A stretch of 52,021 bases of DNA from JBCCTX01 sp964468435 (GTDB lineage: Bacteria > Bacteroidota > Bacteroidia > J057): positions 1-52,021 of the forward strand of contig CAYXVE010000038.1 of assembly GCA_964468435.1 (NCBI GenBank). Direction: 5' to 3'. A program made the position numbers and the translations under genes. The notes beneath the pieces are model-generated. The model saw nothing but the letters and a program-made list of their open reading frames with translations. It was not told the origin of the DNA and made no database searches. This document shows, piece after piece, positions 7,628 through 16,986 of this stretch. Numbering within the stretch: the stretch's first letter is position 1; each line of letters starts with the position of its first letter.

Positions 7628-10075
7628 CTACCAGCCAGATTCCCTACACATCAGGCCGATCGGTGAACCATCGGGCATATCCGGAACTTCCAGTTCCATC
7701 GGGCTGGAGGGATCATTCATGAATCTGCTGATTTCACGTTGAAGAAATGTATAATGTGCTTTCCAGGCTGCATCGCTGGATGCAGCAGCATTCGATTCCA
7801 GCCAGTCAGAAAGATTTTCTAGTTCATACATAGAGATTGCCTGCACCTGACCAGGAGCTGACTTATCACTTGCCAGACGCATGATATGATGTAAAGTGAA
7901 GAAGTTTACCTCCTTCTGTATTTCACCGGTAAATCCGTCCTGCTTACTTGCCTGGATGGTCTGATCGAGCAATTGGTCAATGACAGCTATCAGGCCAGGC
8001 TGACTTTCATTGCGCGCATGGTGCTCTACCAACCTGGCAGCTCGCTCTGAATGAAGCAACAGCGTAAGGGTATGATTTGCCGCACTGCTGGCAGCAGCTA
8101 GAGGATCAAAAGTGCTTCCTGTTCTCACCCGGAAAATTTCACGGTTTCGCGGATATCCAGGAGGATGCGGGGGTATCATGCTGATAATTGATTCAGGCAG
8201 CTCCAGAACTTCTGGAGATAAGGTATGTAGTAGTGCATCCAGAGCCGCCTGCTGTAATTCAGGAGAAACAAAATTTGTTGGCTTTTGTCCATCACCCCGG
8301 AGCGCATAAGTGTAATCCAATCCCCCAACCACCTTGGCTACAGCTTCCACCTGATAACGATGCGAAAGGTATAAGGGTACGAGCACTTCTTCCAGTATAG
8401 CTAAAGGTTGTCCCATAGAGATATTATGATCGCCAAACCGTTTCAAGGTAAATGCTCTAACCTCCAGTAAGCGATTTAATTCCTGGGTGGCATCAGCGCC
8501 ATTATCCCATAAGTGTGTGATAGGATGAGCACTACCCATGGGACGAGCATCCTGGTCTGTGAGATGCACCAACCCTTGCTGGCGGGATTCTGCCAGGATT
8601 TCATTCAATGCTTCGGATTCATCTGTATTCTCTGGAAAGTCTTGATAACCATATGCTATTGCTACCTTGTCCCATTCTCCAATGCCGATATCATAAGCAG
8701 CAGTAAAGTCCAGCTTTCCGTCTCTAAGTGTAATGTAGGGATGTGGATAATCCATCACTGAAGCTCTATCAGTCGCACTGGTGGCATAGCTGTGTACCAA
8801 TCCCAATGTATGCCCGACTTCATGCGCCGAAAGCTGTCGCAGGCGGGCCAGGGCCATCTCTTCCATTTGAGGGGAGGTTTCACCTACCCCGTCAAAGGGG
8901 GCAAGCAATCCCTGAGCGATCAGGTAATCCTGCCTTACACGCAAAGAGCCCAAGGAAACATGTCCCTTGATGATCTCTCCTGTACGTGGGTCTACCACCG
9001 AAGCACCGTAAGACCAGCCACGTGTAGAGCGGTGTACCCATTGTATGACATTATAACGCACATCCAGTGGGTTGGCATCTTCAGGAAGAATGTCTACCTG
9101 GAAGGCATCCTGATAGCCCGCAGCTTCAAAAGCCTGATTCCACCACCGCGCTCCATCCAGCAAAGCAGACCGGATGGGCTCGGGTGTACCTGGGTCCAGA
9201 TAGTAGATAACAGGCTCTACAGGTTCACTCATTGCTGCAGACGGGTCCTTCTTCTCCAGCCTGTGGCGGATGATCCATCGTTTGACCAGCGGTTCGCTGA
9301 TTGGAGTCGCATAATCCTGATAATTGATGGAAATATAGCCACTACGTGGATCAAAAGCTCTGGGTTTATACTTATCATCTGGCAATTGCACAAAAGAATG
9401 ATGCTGCCTGACAGTGATAGCTTCCGGGGTAGGTACAACCTGTCTGACATAGTACCCGCTAGGTTCTCCCGTAAAAGTCAGTAATACTTCAAATTCAGTA
9501 TTCTGAGGGAAATTTTTGGTTCTTTCCGGATAGATACTGGATCTATCCTTATCGATACGGTAAGATCCCTGTTGCGTTTGCTTGAGTCTATTTGCTACAC
9601 CATGCTCATCACGCATAAGAAAGTCGGTGATGTCAATCAGTATACTCCCAGACTCTTCGGCGATGACTTTGAATCCCCCTAGTACAGATTGTGCAAATGC
9701 CTCTTGTACTGCCTTCCGTTCTGCTGCATTGTCACTATCAGCACGGTAGTCCTGATTGGGTTCCACCATCAGTACTTTCGGACCGATGCGTTGGAACTTT
9801 ACCAACCGCTCACTGCCCAACTGTCCACGATCCAGTCCGATATCATTGGACCCTACACCAGCAGCCAATGAGTTGACATATAGAAATTCTTCATCCCAAG
9901 CATCGATTTTTAGCAAAATTTGGGCACTATTTTCATCCCAGAAGAAATCAAAAAAACCCTTAAAAAGACGCATATTTTCGGTCTTTTCGCTAATTGAAGG
10001 TAAGTCATTTTGATTTTGCCCCAAACCCTGTAAGGTTAACAACGTAAGAACAAGCCAGCAAATATTCTTCATCAT
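7628..10075 (-). CDS. Secreted zinc-dependent metalloprotease (DUF5117 type)
   Basis: The 815-residue protein begins with a signal peptide (hydrophobic ICWLVLTLLTLQGLG, then Gln-rich). The N-terminal part, with GFFDFFWDE and FLYVNSLAAGVGSNDIGLDR, is typical of the DUF5117 region that precedes the protease domain. The catalytic zinc motif HEVGHTLGLVH is at residues 418-428, followed about 14 residues later by SVMDYPHPY, a metzincin-like Met-turn. A C-terminal DUF4953-like region follows. The role is probably degradation of extracellular or periplasmic protein; the substrate is unknown. It has no T9SS tail. It is monocistronic. Confidence 0.92.
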   Translation of the reverse strand: MMKNICWLVLTLLTLQGLGQNQNDLPSISEKTENMRLFKGFFDFFWDENSAQILLKIDAWDEEFLYVNSLAAGVGSNDIGLDRGQLGSERLVKFQRIGPKVLMVEPNQDYRADSDNAAERKAVQEAFAQSVLGGFKVIAEESGSILIDITDFLMRDEHGVANRLKQTQQGSYRIDKDRSSIYPERTKNFPQNTEFEVLLTFTGEPSGYYVRQVVPTPEAITVRQHHSFVQLPDDKYKPRAFDPRSGYISINYQDYATPISEPLVKRWIIRHRLEKKDPSAAMSEPVEPVIYYLDPGTPEPIRSALLDGARWWNQAFEAAGYQDAFQVDILPEDANPLDVRYNVIQWVHRSTRGWSYGASVVDPRTGEIIKGHVSLGSLRVRQDYLIAQGLLAPFDGVGETSPQMEEMALARLRQLSAHEVGHTLGLVHSYATSATDRASVMDYPHPYITLRDGKLDFTAAYDIGIGEWDKVAIAYGYQDFPENTDESEALNEILAESRQQGLVHLTDQDARPMGSAHPITHLWDNGADATQELNRLLEVRAFTLKRFGDHNISMGQPLAILEEVLVPLYLSHRYQVEAVAKVVGGLDYTYALRGDGQKPTNFVSPELQQAALDALLHTLSPEVLELPESIISMIPPHPPGYPRNREIFRVRTGSTFDPLAAASSAANHTLTLLLHSERAARLVEHHARNESQPGLIAVIDQLLDQTIQASKQDGFTGEIQKEVNFFTLHHIMRLASDKSAPGQVQAISMYELENLSDWLESNAAASSDAAWKAHYTFLQREISRFMNDPSSPMELEVPDMPDGSPIGLMCRESGW

Positions 10076-10389
10076 AATAAGGTGTATGTTAGTATGTTTT
10101 GGTAGATATGTTTGTATAATTATTTAGTAATATGACACATGGTTAGATTTGGTGTACGTAAATGTTGGTTTTGTTTGCTAAAAATAACTGGTTGAAGACA
10201 AAAAAATGTGTCCGCCTGATCTTTATGCTTAGAAAAGTGTTATAATACCTTTACTTAATGAAGTAATTGTATATTTTACATATTAATAATACTGCCGGAT
10301 TCATCCAAATTTAACCTTGTCAGAAATTTTTGAATGAAAAAGGCTACTTTTAGCAAGATTATAAAAAATACTGAATAACGAACAACTGA
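10076..10389. other. Divergent intergenic region
   Basis: These 314 AT-rich bases separate the metalloprotease and antiporter starts. The divergent promoters should lie here, but I see no convincing -33/-7 pair. A TACTTTTA at about 10345-10352 is one mismatch from TAnnTTTG but lacks a well-spaced -33. No small gene, repeat or RNA structure was found. Confidence 0.6.
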
Positions 10390-11688
10390 ATGGATACTCA
10401 TATAACCATATTAGTAGCTGGTTCGATCGTGATTATTTCATTTATCTTTACCCAGATATCAAGGCGTACACATATCCCCTCTGTATTAATGCTGATGGTG
10501 TTGGGCTTTGCATTGAAGTTCATTTTGCCAATAAATGATACTGCTTTGATGCCTGCACTAGAATTGTTGGGGACTCTCGGTGTCATTTTGATTGTACTGG
10601 AAGCTGCATTGGATCTTCACCTCGAAAAAGACAAACTGGGTCTGATGAGTAAGGCTGCACTGATGGCTTTGATGTTGTTGATCGCTACAGCAGGATTAAT
10701 CGCAGCAGCACTGAAATTCATATTGGGATTAAGTGTTTTGACCTCTCTTTTCTATGCAGTACCCCTTGCCGTATTAAGTAGTGCAATCATCATCCCCAGC
10801 GTAAATGGCCTGAAAGAGTACAGCAAGGAATTTTTAATCTTTGAATCTGCCCTATCGGATATTTTGGGGATTATCCTCTTTTATTCGATAGTAGACTATC
10901 ACCATGCAGATCCAGGTGCCAATATAGGGACAGAACTGATCATCATGACGCTGTTGACCATCGGTCTGTCTTTTATAATCAGCTATGCCCTGATCCTGAT
11001 ATTTCAATATGGCCGGGGACATGCTACCCTTTTTGTACTCATTGCATCCCTGCTGGTGCTCTACTCCATGGGCAAACTACTCCATCTATCTTCGTTGATC
11101 ATCATACTCGTTTTTGGGCTGGTACTCAATAATCGACAGATCTTTTTTCAGGGGCGGCTCAGAAAATATCTCAATGAAGAGGATATCAGTACTGTGCTTA
11201 AAGAGTTTAAATTTATTACCCTAGAAACGGCATTTGTTGTGAGGACTTTCTTTTTTGTGGCCTTTGGATTGTCTATTGTCCCAGGCCAACTCATGAACTG
11301 GACGGTGTTGCTCATTACGTTGATTGTGCTGGTAGCTATCTATCTGACCCGCTTTATTGGGTTAAGGATAGTACACTTCCAGCGGGTAGAGCCTGAGATA
11401 TATGTGGCTCCAAGGGGATTGATTACGATTTTGTTGTTTTATGCAATACCCGAAGATATCGCCACGGATGCTTTCCCTCCCGGCATCCTGCTACTTACAG
11501 TGTTAATTACCAATTTTATCATGACATATGGATTGATCAAGGAACGCAAGCTACTCAGAACGGAACTTAGAAAAGAGAAAATCAATTATGCAACTCATGC
11601 AGAGAAAAATGCAAGTGAGCAGGCATCAAAGCCTGTAGAAACATCTGTAGGTTCTGGTCCCACTGTCCTTGGAACCGATGGTGAATAG
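10390..11688 (+). CDS. Cation:proton antiporter (CPA family)
   Basis: This 432-residue integral membrane protein has about 12 hydrophobic segments. The Na+/H+ exchanger plan is visible: an early HIPSVLMLMVLGFALKF helix, GVILIVLEAALDLHL (a GxxLxxFxxGL-like segment), AVPLAVLSSAIIIPS, ESALSDILGIILFYS in the family's ND/SD-containing ion-binding region, and PRGLITILLFYAIP near the end. It probably exchanges Na+ or K+ for H+ at the inner membrane. The last 50 residues are a hydrophilic cytoplasmic tail without the TrkA domain found in some CPA2 members. The ion cannot be deduced. Confidence 0.9.
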   Translation: MDTHITILVAGSIVIISFIFTQISRRTHIPSVLMLMVLGFALKFILPINDTALMPALELLGTLGVILIVLEAALDLHLEKDKLGLMSKAALMALMLLIATAGLIAAALKFILGLSVLTSLFYAVPLAVLSSAIIIPSVNGLKEYSKEFLIFESALSDILGIILFYSIVDYHHADPGANIGTELIIMTLLTIGLSFIISYALILIFQYGRGHATLFVLIASLLVLYSMGKLLHLSSLIIILVFGLVLNNRQIFFQGRLRKYLNEEDISTVLKEFKFITLETAFVVRTFFFVAFGLSIVPGQLMNWTVLLITLIVLVAIYLTRFIGLRIVHFQRVEPEIYVAPRGLITILLFYAIPEDIATDAFPPGILLLTVLITNFIMTYGLIKERKLLRTELRKEKINYATHAEKNASEQASKPVETSVGSGPTVLGTDGE

Positions 11689-11762
11689 ATTCACTCCGTA
11701 GGCTTTGTATGTGTCGCGCATATTTCTGAATTTCGCGTGCAAATACATTGCATATTATTACT

Positions 11763-12368
11763 ATGTCTCAAATAAAAAATCTATTGTTCGATCTGGGAGG
11801 TGTACTTTACAGCATTGACCTGAACCGAATGTTTGAAGCATTCAAACCCCTTGCCCGTCCTGGCCATGATCCAGTCCTCTACACCAAAGATCAGCAACAC
11901 GATATTTTCTATCAACTCGACCGGGGTGATGTGAAAGCAACTGGATTTGCCGAAGGTCTTCAGGAGGCATATCAACTGGAAGGTAACCCTGAGCAAATCT
12001 TAGAGGCCTGGAATGCACTGCTGATTGGGGTAATTCCAGGAAGAGAAACAGCTCTCGCCCAACTCAAAGAAAGATACAGCCTGGCTCTACTCAGCAATAC
12101 CAATCAGTTTCATCGGGATGTATTTGATCCACAATGCCAAATGATCTTTCAGCATATGGATCGTCTGTTTTTCTCCTATGAGATGGGCATGCGTAAACCC
12201 GAACCAGAAATATTTCTGACAGTATTGGGAGACATGGGCTGGATGCCCGAAGAGACCTTGTTTATTGATGATACCCAAATCAATATTCAGGCAGCAGATC
12301 AACTGGGTATTCAAACCTTCTGGATGGAGACAGAGATAGATTTTGACCGATTGATAGAGAAATTATAG
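11763..12368 (+). CDS. HAD-superfamily phosphatase, YihX-like
   Basis: This 201-residue cytoplasmic hydrolase has all four HAD motifs. Motif I is FDLGGVLYSID (nucleophile D10), motif II LLSNTN, motif III KPEPEIF and motif IV FIDDTQINIQAA. The DLGG form of motif I, where the usual second Asp is Gly, together with VLYSID, resembles YihX-type sugar-phosphate phosphatases. The substrate is therefore possibly a hexose phosphate, but this is uncertain. I chose the ATG at 11763 because the protein then starts six residues before motif I, as in the family. A TTG at 11748 would add five residues. Confidence 0.92.
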   Translation: MSQIKNLLFDLGGVLYSIDLNRMFEAFKPLARPGHDPVLYTKDQQHDIFYQLDRGDVKATGFAEGLQEAYQLEGNPEQILEAWNALLIGVIPGRETALAQLKERYSLALLSNTNQFHRDVFDPQCQMIFQHMDRLFFSYEMGMRKPEPEIFLTVLGDMGWMPEETLFIDDTQINIQAADQLGIQTFWMETEIDFDRLIEKL

Positions 12369-12903
12369 AATCCGAGGGGTTAGCAAATATCAATCACATG
12401 ATCAGAGAGCTGCAGCAATTTACATCCTATAATGTCGCAATGCTTTGCAGCAATATAGTGTGTGGTCTCGTGAATGTATGCTTGAAGATATTGCTCAACC
12501 TTGAATAATGTCTATATGTTCAACTTCCAAAATATTTGACGATGACATATCCGTCAGTTCATCAAGGTTGTCCAATGAATAAAAACTAGCCCCAAAAACT
12601 GAGGCTTTATTGGGTCGGAAGGACCAACAATGAAGCCAGTGTTGCACTATCTCGTATTGTCGATTGGGCTATGAAGTTTTCGTAATGTTGAGCGCTTTGG
12701 GGGGGGTAAAAAAAATACGTTTTCATTGGTCAGCTACCATAATGCCAGAGAAATCGCAACGTTTTACATTAATGAAAAATGTCCTAAGTAGCTACCTCTG
12801 GAAATGAGGAGAGATATTGACTGAGCATCAGTTTTTGTCAGGCAAATCTGTGTCGAATCTCTCAATTAGGACAAAAAAACAGTGAAGGATAACATGCAGG
12901 AAG
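12369..12903. other. 535-base non-coding region
   Basis: No open frame of credible coding character is present on either strand. Visible structures are a minus-strand terminator hairpin (12588-12606), a 9-base inverted repeat caaccttga/tcaaggttg (about 12498-12571), and inverted gtcctaa/ttaggac about 80 bases apart (12781-12873). A G8 run is near 12700. It may hold a 3' UTR or small RNA for hslV, or a decayed gene. Confidence 0.6.
12577..12606 (-). terminator. Candidate intrinsic terminator, leftward
   Basis: On the minus strand AGCCTC pairs with GGGGCT (six pairs, one G-U) around a 7-base loop at 12588-12606, followed by AGTTTTTATT. It lies about 300 bases beyond the hslV stop, so it may end the nuoI-hslV transcript or a separate RNA. 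Confidence 0.5.
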
Positions 12904-13452
12904 CTATGTTTTTTCCCCCAGTACTTTAATCTCAATATTGTGATTGGTGTAAATGCAAATATCAGCAGCGATGTTCATCGCAGCAGAGACAATTTCTTTA
13001 GCACTCATGTGTGGAGCATGTTGTTTGAGTGCCAGCGCGGCTGCTCGGGCATAGTTGGAACCAGAACCAATGGCGAGTACCTGATCCTCAGGCTCCAGAA
13101 TATCGCCAGAGCCACTTACAATCAGTCCTGTTTCAGCATCCATGGTAATGAGCATGGCTTCGAGCTGCCGAAGGTACTTGTCCGTTCGCCATTCCTTGCC
13201 CAATTCGATCGCCGCTCGCTTGAGGTTGGCGCGGTACATATTGAGCTTTTCATCAAATTTGTCCAGTAGGGAAAATGCGTCGGAAGTAGAACCAGCAAAA
13301 CCAATTAGAATATTTCCATCACTCATCTCGCGGAGCTTCATCACATTTCCTTTCACTACTGTATTACCCATAGTCGCTTGGCCATCAGCCCCTAGAGCTA
13401 CCTGTCCGTTGTGGATGACGCCCAATACAGTAGTAGAATGAATTTTTGTCAT
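12904..13452 (-). CDS. hslV: ATP-dependent protease proteolytic subunit HslV
   Basis: This 182-residue N-terminal-nucleophile protease works with the HslU ATPase in cytoplasmic protein quality control. Hallmarks are TTVLGVIHNGQVALGADGQ, then GNTVVKGN, GFAGSTSDAF, GSGDILEP, AIGSGSNYARAAALAL and DICIYTNH near the C-terminus. The catalytic Thr should be T7, exposed by removing a short MTKIHS propeptide; E. coli HslV has only the initiator Met before it. The ATG at 13452 is chosen over an upstream in-frame ATG at 13533, which would overlap nuoI and add 27 non-family residues. hslU is not in this window. The start is one base from the nuoI stop, so the two are co-transcribed. Confidence 0.96.
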   Translation of the reverse strand: MTKIHSTTVLGVIHNGQVALGADGQATMGNTVVKGNVMKLREMSDGNILIGFAGSTSDAFSLLDKFDEKLNMYRANLKRAAIELGKEWRTDKYLRQLEAMLITMDAETGLIVSGSGDILEPEDQVLAIGSGSNYARAAALALKQHAPHMSAKEIVSAAMNIAADICIYTNHNIEIKVLGEKT

Positions 13453-13453
13453 A

Positions 13454-14056
13454 CTATTTTCCGTCAGAAATGCGCTCTGTACGATTCCGATATGTGTGAA
13501 TGTTGTTTTCTTCTTGAAAACCGTATACTTCACCGTAGTTTTGGTTGCGCTTCTTTTCCAGCCAGTCTAGTCTGGGCTTGAGCATTTCCTTGTCGATCAC
13601 CAGGCGATCCTTACCAAATACCGCGTCCTCGCGAGACGAAAAATTCATATCATACTCCGGACTCATCACAATAGCCTCTTCAGGACATACCTCCTCACAC
13701 AGTCCGCAGTAGATACAGCGTAGCATATCAATCTCAAACGTGATAGGGTATCTTTCTTTCATATCCGTTGTCTCACCTGCCTGCATACTGATTGCCAGAG
13801 GAGGACAAGCTCTCGCGCAAAGTCCACAAGCTACACAACGTTCAGTACCTTTTTCTGCAACCAATACCGGCCTTCCACGAAATTCAGGTCCCAACTCAAT
13901 TTTTTCCTCAGGATATTTGACTGTCACACGAGGCTTGAGCATATGTTTAAAAGAGAATCCCAGGCCTTTGAAAATTTCAGGAAAATAGAGTTTTCCCGAA
14001 AAACTCAGGTTGCGCTCTCTTTTGCTTCCTTTAATAATACCTTTTTTCTTTCCCAT
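13454..14056 (-). CDS. nuoI: NADH-quinone oxidoreductase subunit I
   Basis: The 200-residue protein has two ferredoxin-type cluster motifs, CVACGLCARACP and CIYCGLCEEVCP, which bind the N6a and N6b [4Fe-4S] clusters in the peripheral arm of respiratory complex I. The amphipathic GLGFSFKHMLKPRVTVKYP region is the family's membrane-facing N-terminus. Length is slightly above E. coli NuoI, with a charged C-terminal tail. It stands alone, away from any nuo operon, and is paired tightly with hslV. It may therefore be the only copy in a scattered nuo set, or a second copy. A good Bacteroidota promoter lies just upstream (14073-14104). Confidence 0.94.
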   Translation of the reverse strand: MGKKKGIIKGSKRERNLSFSGKLYFPEIFKGLGFSFKHMLKPRVTVKYPEEKIELGPEFRGRPVLVAEKGTERCVACGLCARACPPLAISMQAGETTDMKERYPITFEIDMLRCIYCGLCEEVCPEEAIVMSPEYDMNFSSREDAVFGKDRLVIDKEMLKPRLDWLEKKRNQNYGEVYGFQEENNIHTYRNRTERISDGK

Positions 14057-14072
14057 AGGGATTATTTTTTAC

Positions 14073-14104
14073 CAAAATTACATTTACTACCCTTCCAAAC
14101 CAAA
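14073..14104 (-). promoter_or_regulatory. Promoter of nuoI-hslV
   Basis: On the minus strand TTTG (14104-14101), a 20-base spacer and TAATTTTG (14080-14073) match the Bacteroidota -33 TTTG / -7 TAnnTTTG consensus exactly. Transcription would begin about 10 bases before the nuoI ATG, giving a very short leader. Confidence 0.6.
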
Positions 14105-14140
14105 AATTTTGTTAATTGTTATAGGCCAAAGATGCAATAG

Positions 14141-15022
14141 ATGATTTGGGATTTCAAATATTTCTGGACCATTTCCCGACCTATAAATGTCCTCATATCG
14201 CTGGTGGCATTCGGAGTCTCCTGCTTGATCGCTAATGATCATTCGGCCTCATTTCTCAATGATAAAAGCTTTTGGGCGGTAGCTACCACTATCGCCACCA
14301 TAGCTGCTACAGGCTACTGGATCAATGATGTCTATGACTTTCGTATTGACCGGATCAACAAACCCTACAGGATAGTCGTCAACGCCAAACTATCCGTTAA
14401 AAAGGTACTTACCGTATATTTCTTTGTCAATGGACTGATCGCATTGTTTTCAATATGGTTTTTTTCCATACTCCATGCTGACTATCAGATTACTTTTATC
14501 AACATTACCTCAATGGTTCTTTTATTCTGGTATGCCAGCCACCTGAAACGCACCAGCGTAGCTGGTAACCTGCTTATTGCATTTCTTATTGCCCTAGTCA
14601 TTCTGCTCGCAGGGTATCTATATAAGCTCAATATCCCTCTTTTCTGGACCTTGGTTTTCGCCTTTCAAATCACTTTTATTAGAGAAATAACTAAGGATGT
14701 AGAGGATATCAAAGGAGACCTGGCCTATCAGCTCAAGACTTTACCCATTCTCATAGGCATACGCAATACCCGTTACATCCTGTTAATACTGTATCTGTTG
14801 TTTATTTTGTCCTGTAACCTGCCACTGGTTTATTATTATCTGAGGGTAGAAATATTTCTTTGGAGGTATCTGCTTGCATCGACCCTACTGGTCCAGATAC
14901 CCATGATGTATCTGATACATATGCTGGCCCAGGCATCTTTCCCCTCAGATTTTGGGATACAGAGCCGTTATCTCAAGTATATCATGGTCACAGGGATCAT
15001 CACGATCCTATGGCTCAGGTGA
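14141..15022 (+). CDS. UbiA-family prenyltransferase
   Basis: The 293-residue membrane protein has about eight to nine hydrophobic helices. The first Asp-rich motif is NDVYDFRIDRINKP (N62, D63, D66, D70), and the second is REITKDVEDIKGD near residue 185. Both bind Mg-diphosphate in UbiA enzymes. Such proteins attach an isoprenoid chain to an aromatic or glycerol-phosphate acceptor at the inner membrane. The Bacteroidota branch is often annotated as geranylgeranylglycerol-phosphate geranylgeranyltransferase, but the true acceptor here is unknown. It diverges from nuoI by 84 bases and converges on the reductase gene with a six-base gap. Confidence 0.92.
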   Translation: MIWDFKYFWTISRPINVLISLVAFGVSCLIANDHSASFLNDKSFWAVATTIATIAATGYWINDVYDFRIDRINKPYRIVVNAKLSVKKVLTVYFFVNGLIALFSIWFFSILHADYQITFINITSMVLLFWYASHLKRTSVAGNLLIAFLIALVILLAGYLYKLNIPLFWTLVFAFQITFIREITKDVEDIKGDLAYQLKTLPILIGIRNTRYILLILYLLFILSCNLPLVYYYLRVEIFLWRYLLASTLLVQIPMMYLIHMLAQASFPSDFGIQSRYLKYIMVTGIITILWLR

Positions 15023-15028
15023 TTACTA

Positions 15029-15721
15029 CTACAAGTGTAATCCACACTCAGTTTTGGGATTGTTGTTCCACCTTCCGGTGCGATCTTCTCCAGGAGCCGT
15101 ACAATGTGTACACCCGATCGAGGCATAGCCCCTGGGAACCAGGGGATGGATGGGGAGATCATTTTCTTGAAAGTACTGAGTCCGCTGCCCACGTGTGACA
15201 TCAATTAGCGGATAAAATTTTATGATGCCCTTGCGCTCCTCAAAGATATCCAACGTGGCCCGGTGATCGCTCTGCCAACGCATCAGGCCAGAAACCCAAA
15301 TGTCGTATTTGCTTTTGATGATCTCCAGGGGATGTACCTTGTTCAAAAAGCAGCAGTACTCTGGATTCTCTTTCCAGGTCTCATGGCGGGTAGTGAAATC
15401 GTGATCTTCTGCTGCAGCCTGAATAGATTTTACCTTGAGTCCATACCGCTTGGTCAGCTCTTCCTTATAATGTAAGGTCTCAGGAAAGTGATATCCTGTA
15501 TCGATGAAGTAGATCACCTGCTCTGGACGTACCTTGGCGAACATACTAAGCAGAAAAGCCGATGTAGTGGCAAAAGAAGATGTAAGCATAATTTTTTCCG
15601 GCGTGAAATCCTCATAGAGTTTCTGTATGCGGTCTTCTATCGATAATGGTCGGTATGATTCATTGAGAATCTCAATCTGCTGTTGGTCGAGTACGACTTG
15701 CATAGTATGTGGTTTGAACAA
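15029..15721 (-). CDS. cysH: Assimilatory APS/PAPS reductase
   Basis: The 230-residue enzyme reduces adenylyl sulfate (or PAPS) to sulfite in sulfate assimilation. The nucleotide-binding part has LTSSFATTSAFLLSMF and IDTGYHFPET. The paired cysteines CCFLNKVHPLE and CTHCTAPGEDRTGRW form the CC...CxxC [4Fe-4S] site that marks APS-preferring reductases. The C-terminal ECGLH carries the catalytic Cys. The presence of the cluster cysteines favours APS over PAPS as substrate (established for the family). The rest of the cys pathway is not nearby. An alternative start is the ATG at 15703. Confidence 0.94.
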   Translation of the reverse strand: MFKPHTMQVVLDQQQIEILNESYRPLSIEDRIQKLYEDFTPEKIMLTSSFATTSAFLLSMFAKVRPEQVIYFIDTGYHFPETLHYKEELTKRYGLKVKSIQAAAEDHDFTTRHETWKENPEYCCFLNKVHPLEIIKSKYDIWVSGLMRWQSDHRATLDIFEERKGIIKFYPLIDVTRGQRTQYFQENDLPIHPLVPRGYASIGCTHCTAPGEDRTGRWNNNPKTECGLHL

Positions 15722-15988
15722 GTATATTAGACAAATTTCGAATCTAAGGGTAATTATGGAAAAAACCTAATGAGGCTAGGAAGATTTTTAAAATATTTGC
15801 AAAAATATCTATTATAATTTACATATAATTGAGATTTTAGGCCATAAATTAATAAAATTATAATTTCTTGATATGTCAGACAGGAGACTTGAGATAGTAC
15901 AGATCATCCGGTTTCAACGTGATGGTGCGTGATAGACCAGCGCGTAATTCATTACCATTTTACAGAGATGTATATTAATTTTACCCTT

Positions 15989-16900
15989 ATGAAGTTTGGC
16001 AAACTAGCAGATATCAGCCAGGTAGACTTTTCATTACCACCTATCAATTCGGATACAGAAATTTTTTTAAGGGAAATATCAGACAAACAACCCTTGAGCG
16101 TATATATAGGCTGTCCTATGTGGGGAAATAAGGATTGGGTAGGCAAACTCTATCCCAAAGGTGCCAAAGCCGGTGAGTTTTTACACTACTATTCCAAGGC
16201 ATTCAACTGTATTGAGATGAACACCACACATTACCGGAGTCCTTCACCGGAGATGGTACTTAAGTGGAAATCTCAGGCTACCTCACATTTCCGTTTTTGT
16301 CCCAAAATGCCTCAGTCGATCTCCCATTACAGCAAGTTGCAGGGTTCACTGGACCAAACACTCCAGTTTTGCGATGCGATCTCGCATTTTGAAGCGCAGC
16401 TAGGTTGTGTATTCATGCAAATGCATGATTCTTTTGGACCTGGAATGCTGGACAGGTTAGAAACATATCTGGAAGTATTTCCCCGGGAGATACCCCTCTC
16501 GATAGAATTTCGCCATCCTGATTGGTATCAGGATCACTACCTGATTCCAGAGGCAGTTGAGATATTGCGAAAATATGGCGCAGGTACAGTCATCACAGAT
16601 GTAGCTGGGAGAAGAGATGTCCTACATACAAGTCTTACCAATGATATAGCCGTCATTCGCTTTGTGGGCAATGGACTGATACCCACGGATTACAGTCGCG
16701 CAGATGCCTGGGTAGGACGGATTGCCCATTGGGCAAAAAAGGGGTTGAGATATCTCTACTTTTTTGTGCATGAACCTGATGATACCTTTGCCCCAGAGAT
16801 GGGTATCTATGTCATCAAACAGTTCAATGCTCATCTCGGATTACAACTTCCGGTTCCCCAGCTTTACCATGATTCCAGTGAGCAGATGAAGTTGTTCTAG
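15989..16900 (+). CDS. DUF72 family protein (YecE-like)
   Basis: This 303-residue TIM-barrel-like protein is recognised by VYIGCPMWGNKDWVGKLYP at the start of the domain, then FNCIEMNTTHYRSPSPEMV, FRFCPKMPQSISH, LSIEFRHPDWY, and RFVGN near the end. The family is widespread and its biochemical role is unproven. I chose the ATG at 15989. A GTG at 15929 and an ATG at 15968 are in frame upstream, but the added residues are unlike the family and the leader there looks promoter-like. It converges on the DUF4412 gene. Confidence 0.88.
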   Translation: MKFGKLADISQVDFSLPPINSDTEIFLREISDKQPLSVYIGCPMWGNKDWVGKLYPKGAKAGEFLHYYSKAFNCIEMNTTHYRSPSPEMVLKWKSQATSHFRFCPKMPQSISHYSKLQGSLDQTLQFCDAISHFEAQLGCVFMQMHDSFGPGMLDRLETYLEVFPREIPLSIEFRHPDWYQDHYLIPEAVEILRKYGAGTVITDVAGRRDVLHTSLTNDIAVIRFVGNGLIPTDYSRADAWVGRIAHWAKKGLRYLYFFVHEPDDTFAPEMGIYVIKQFNAHLGLQLPVPQLYHDSSEQMKLF

Positions 16901-16926
16901 CAAAGAGTTGGGAGTTCGTAGCTGGC

Positions 16927-16944
16927 AGTATTTGTACAAATACT
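16927..16944. terminator. Bidirectional terminator-like palindrome
   Basis: An 18-base perfect palindrome, agtatttgtacaaatact, is followed by a short T-run on the plus strand. It sits between the convergent DUF72 and DUF4412 genes, as expected for a shared terminator. The stem is AT-rich, so strength is uncertain. Confidence 0.5.
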
Positions 16945-16986
16945 TTTGATGTTTCCATCCTCTACAAACTCCCCATAATGAGCTGA

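Noticed and set aside
8792..9484. 230-residue plus-strand open frame inside the metalloprotease gene
   Set aside because: Antisense shadow of the HExxH-containing coding region; its amino-acid make-up is not protein-like.
13453..13533. Longer N-terminus for HslV
   Set aside because: Would overlap nuoI and place 27 non-family residues ahead of the catalytic Thr; the ATG at 13452 gives the normal form.
15722..15928. Riboswitch upstream of the APS reductase
   Set aside because: The leader is AT-rich without the conserved stems of a SAM-type riboswitch; no convincing structure was found.
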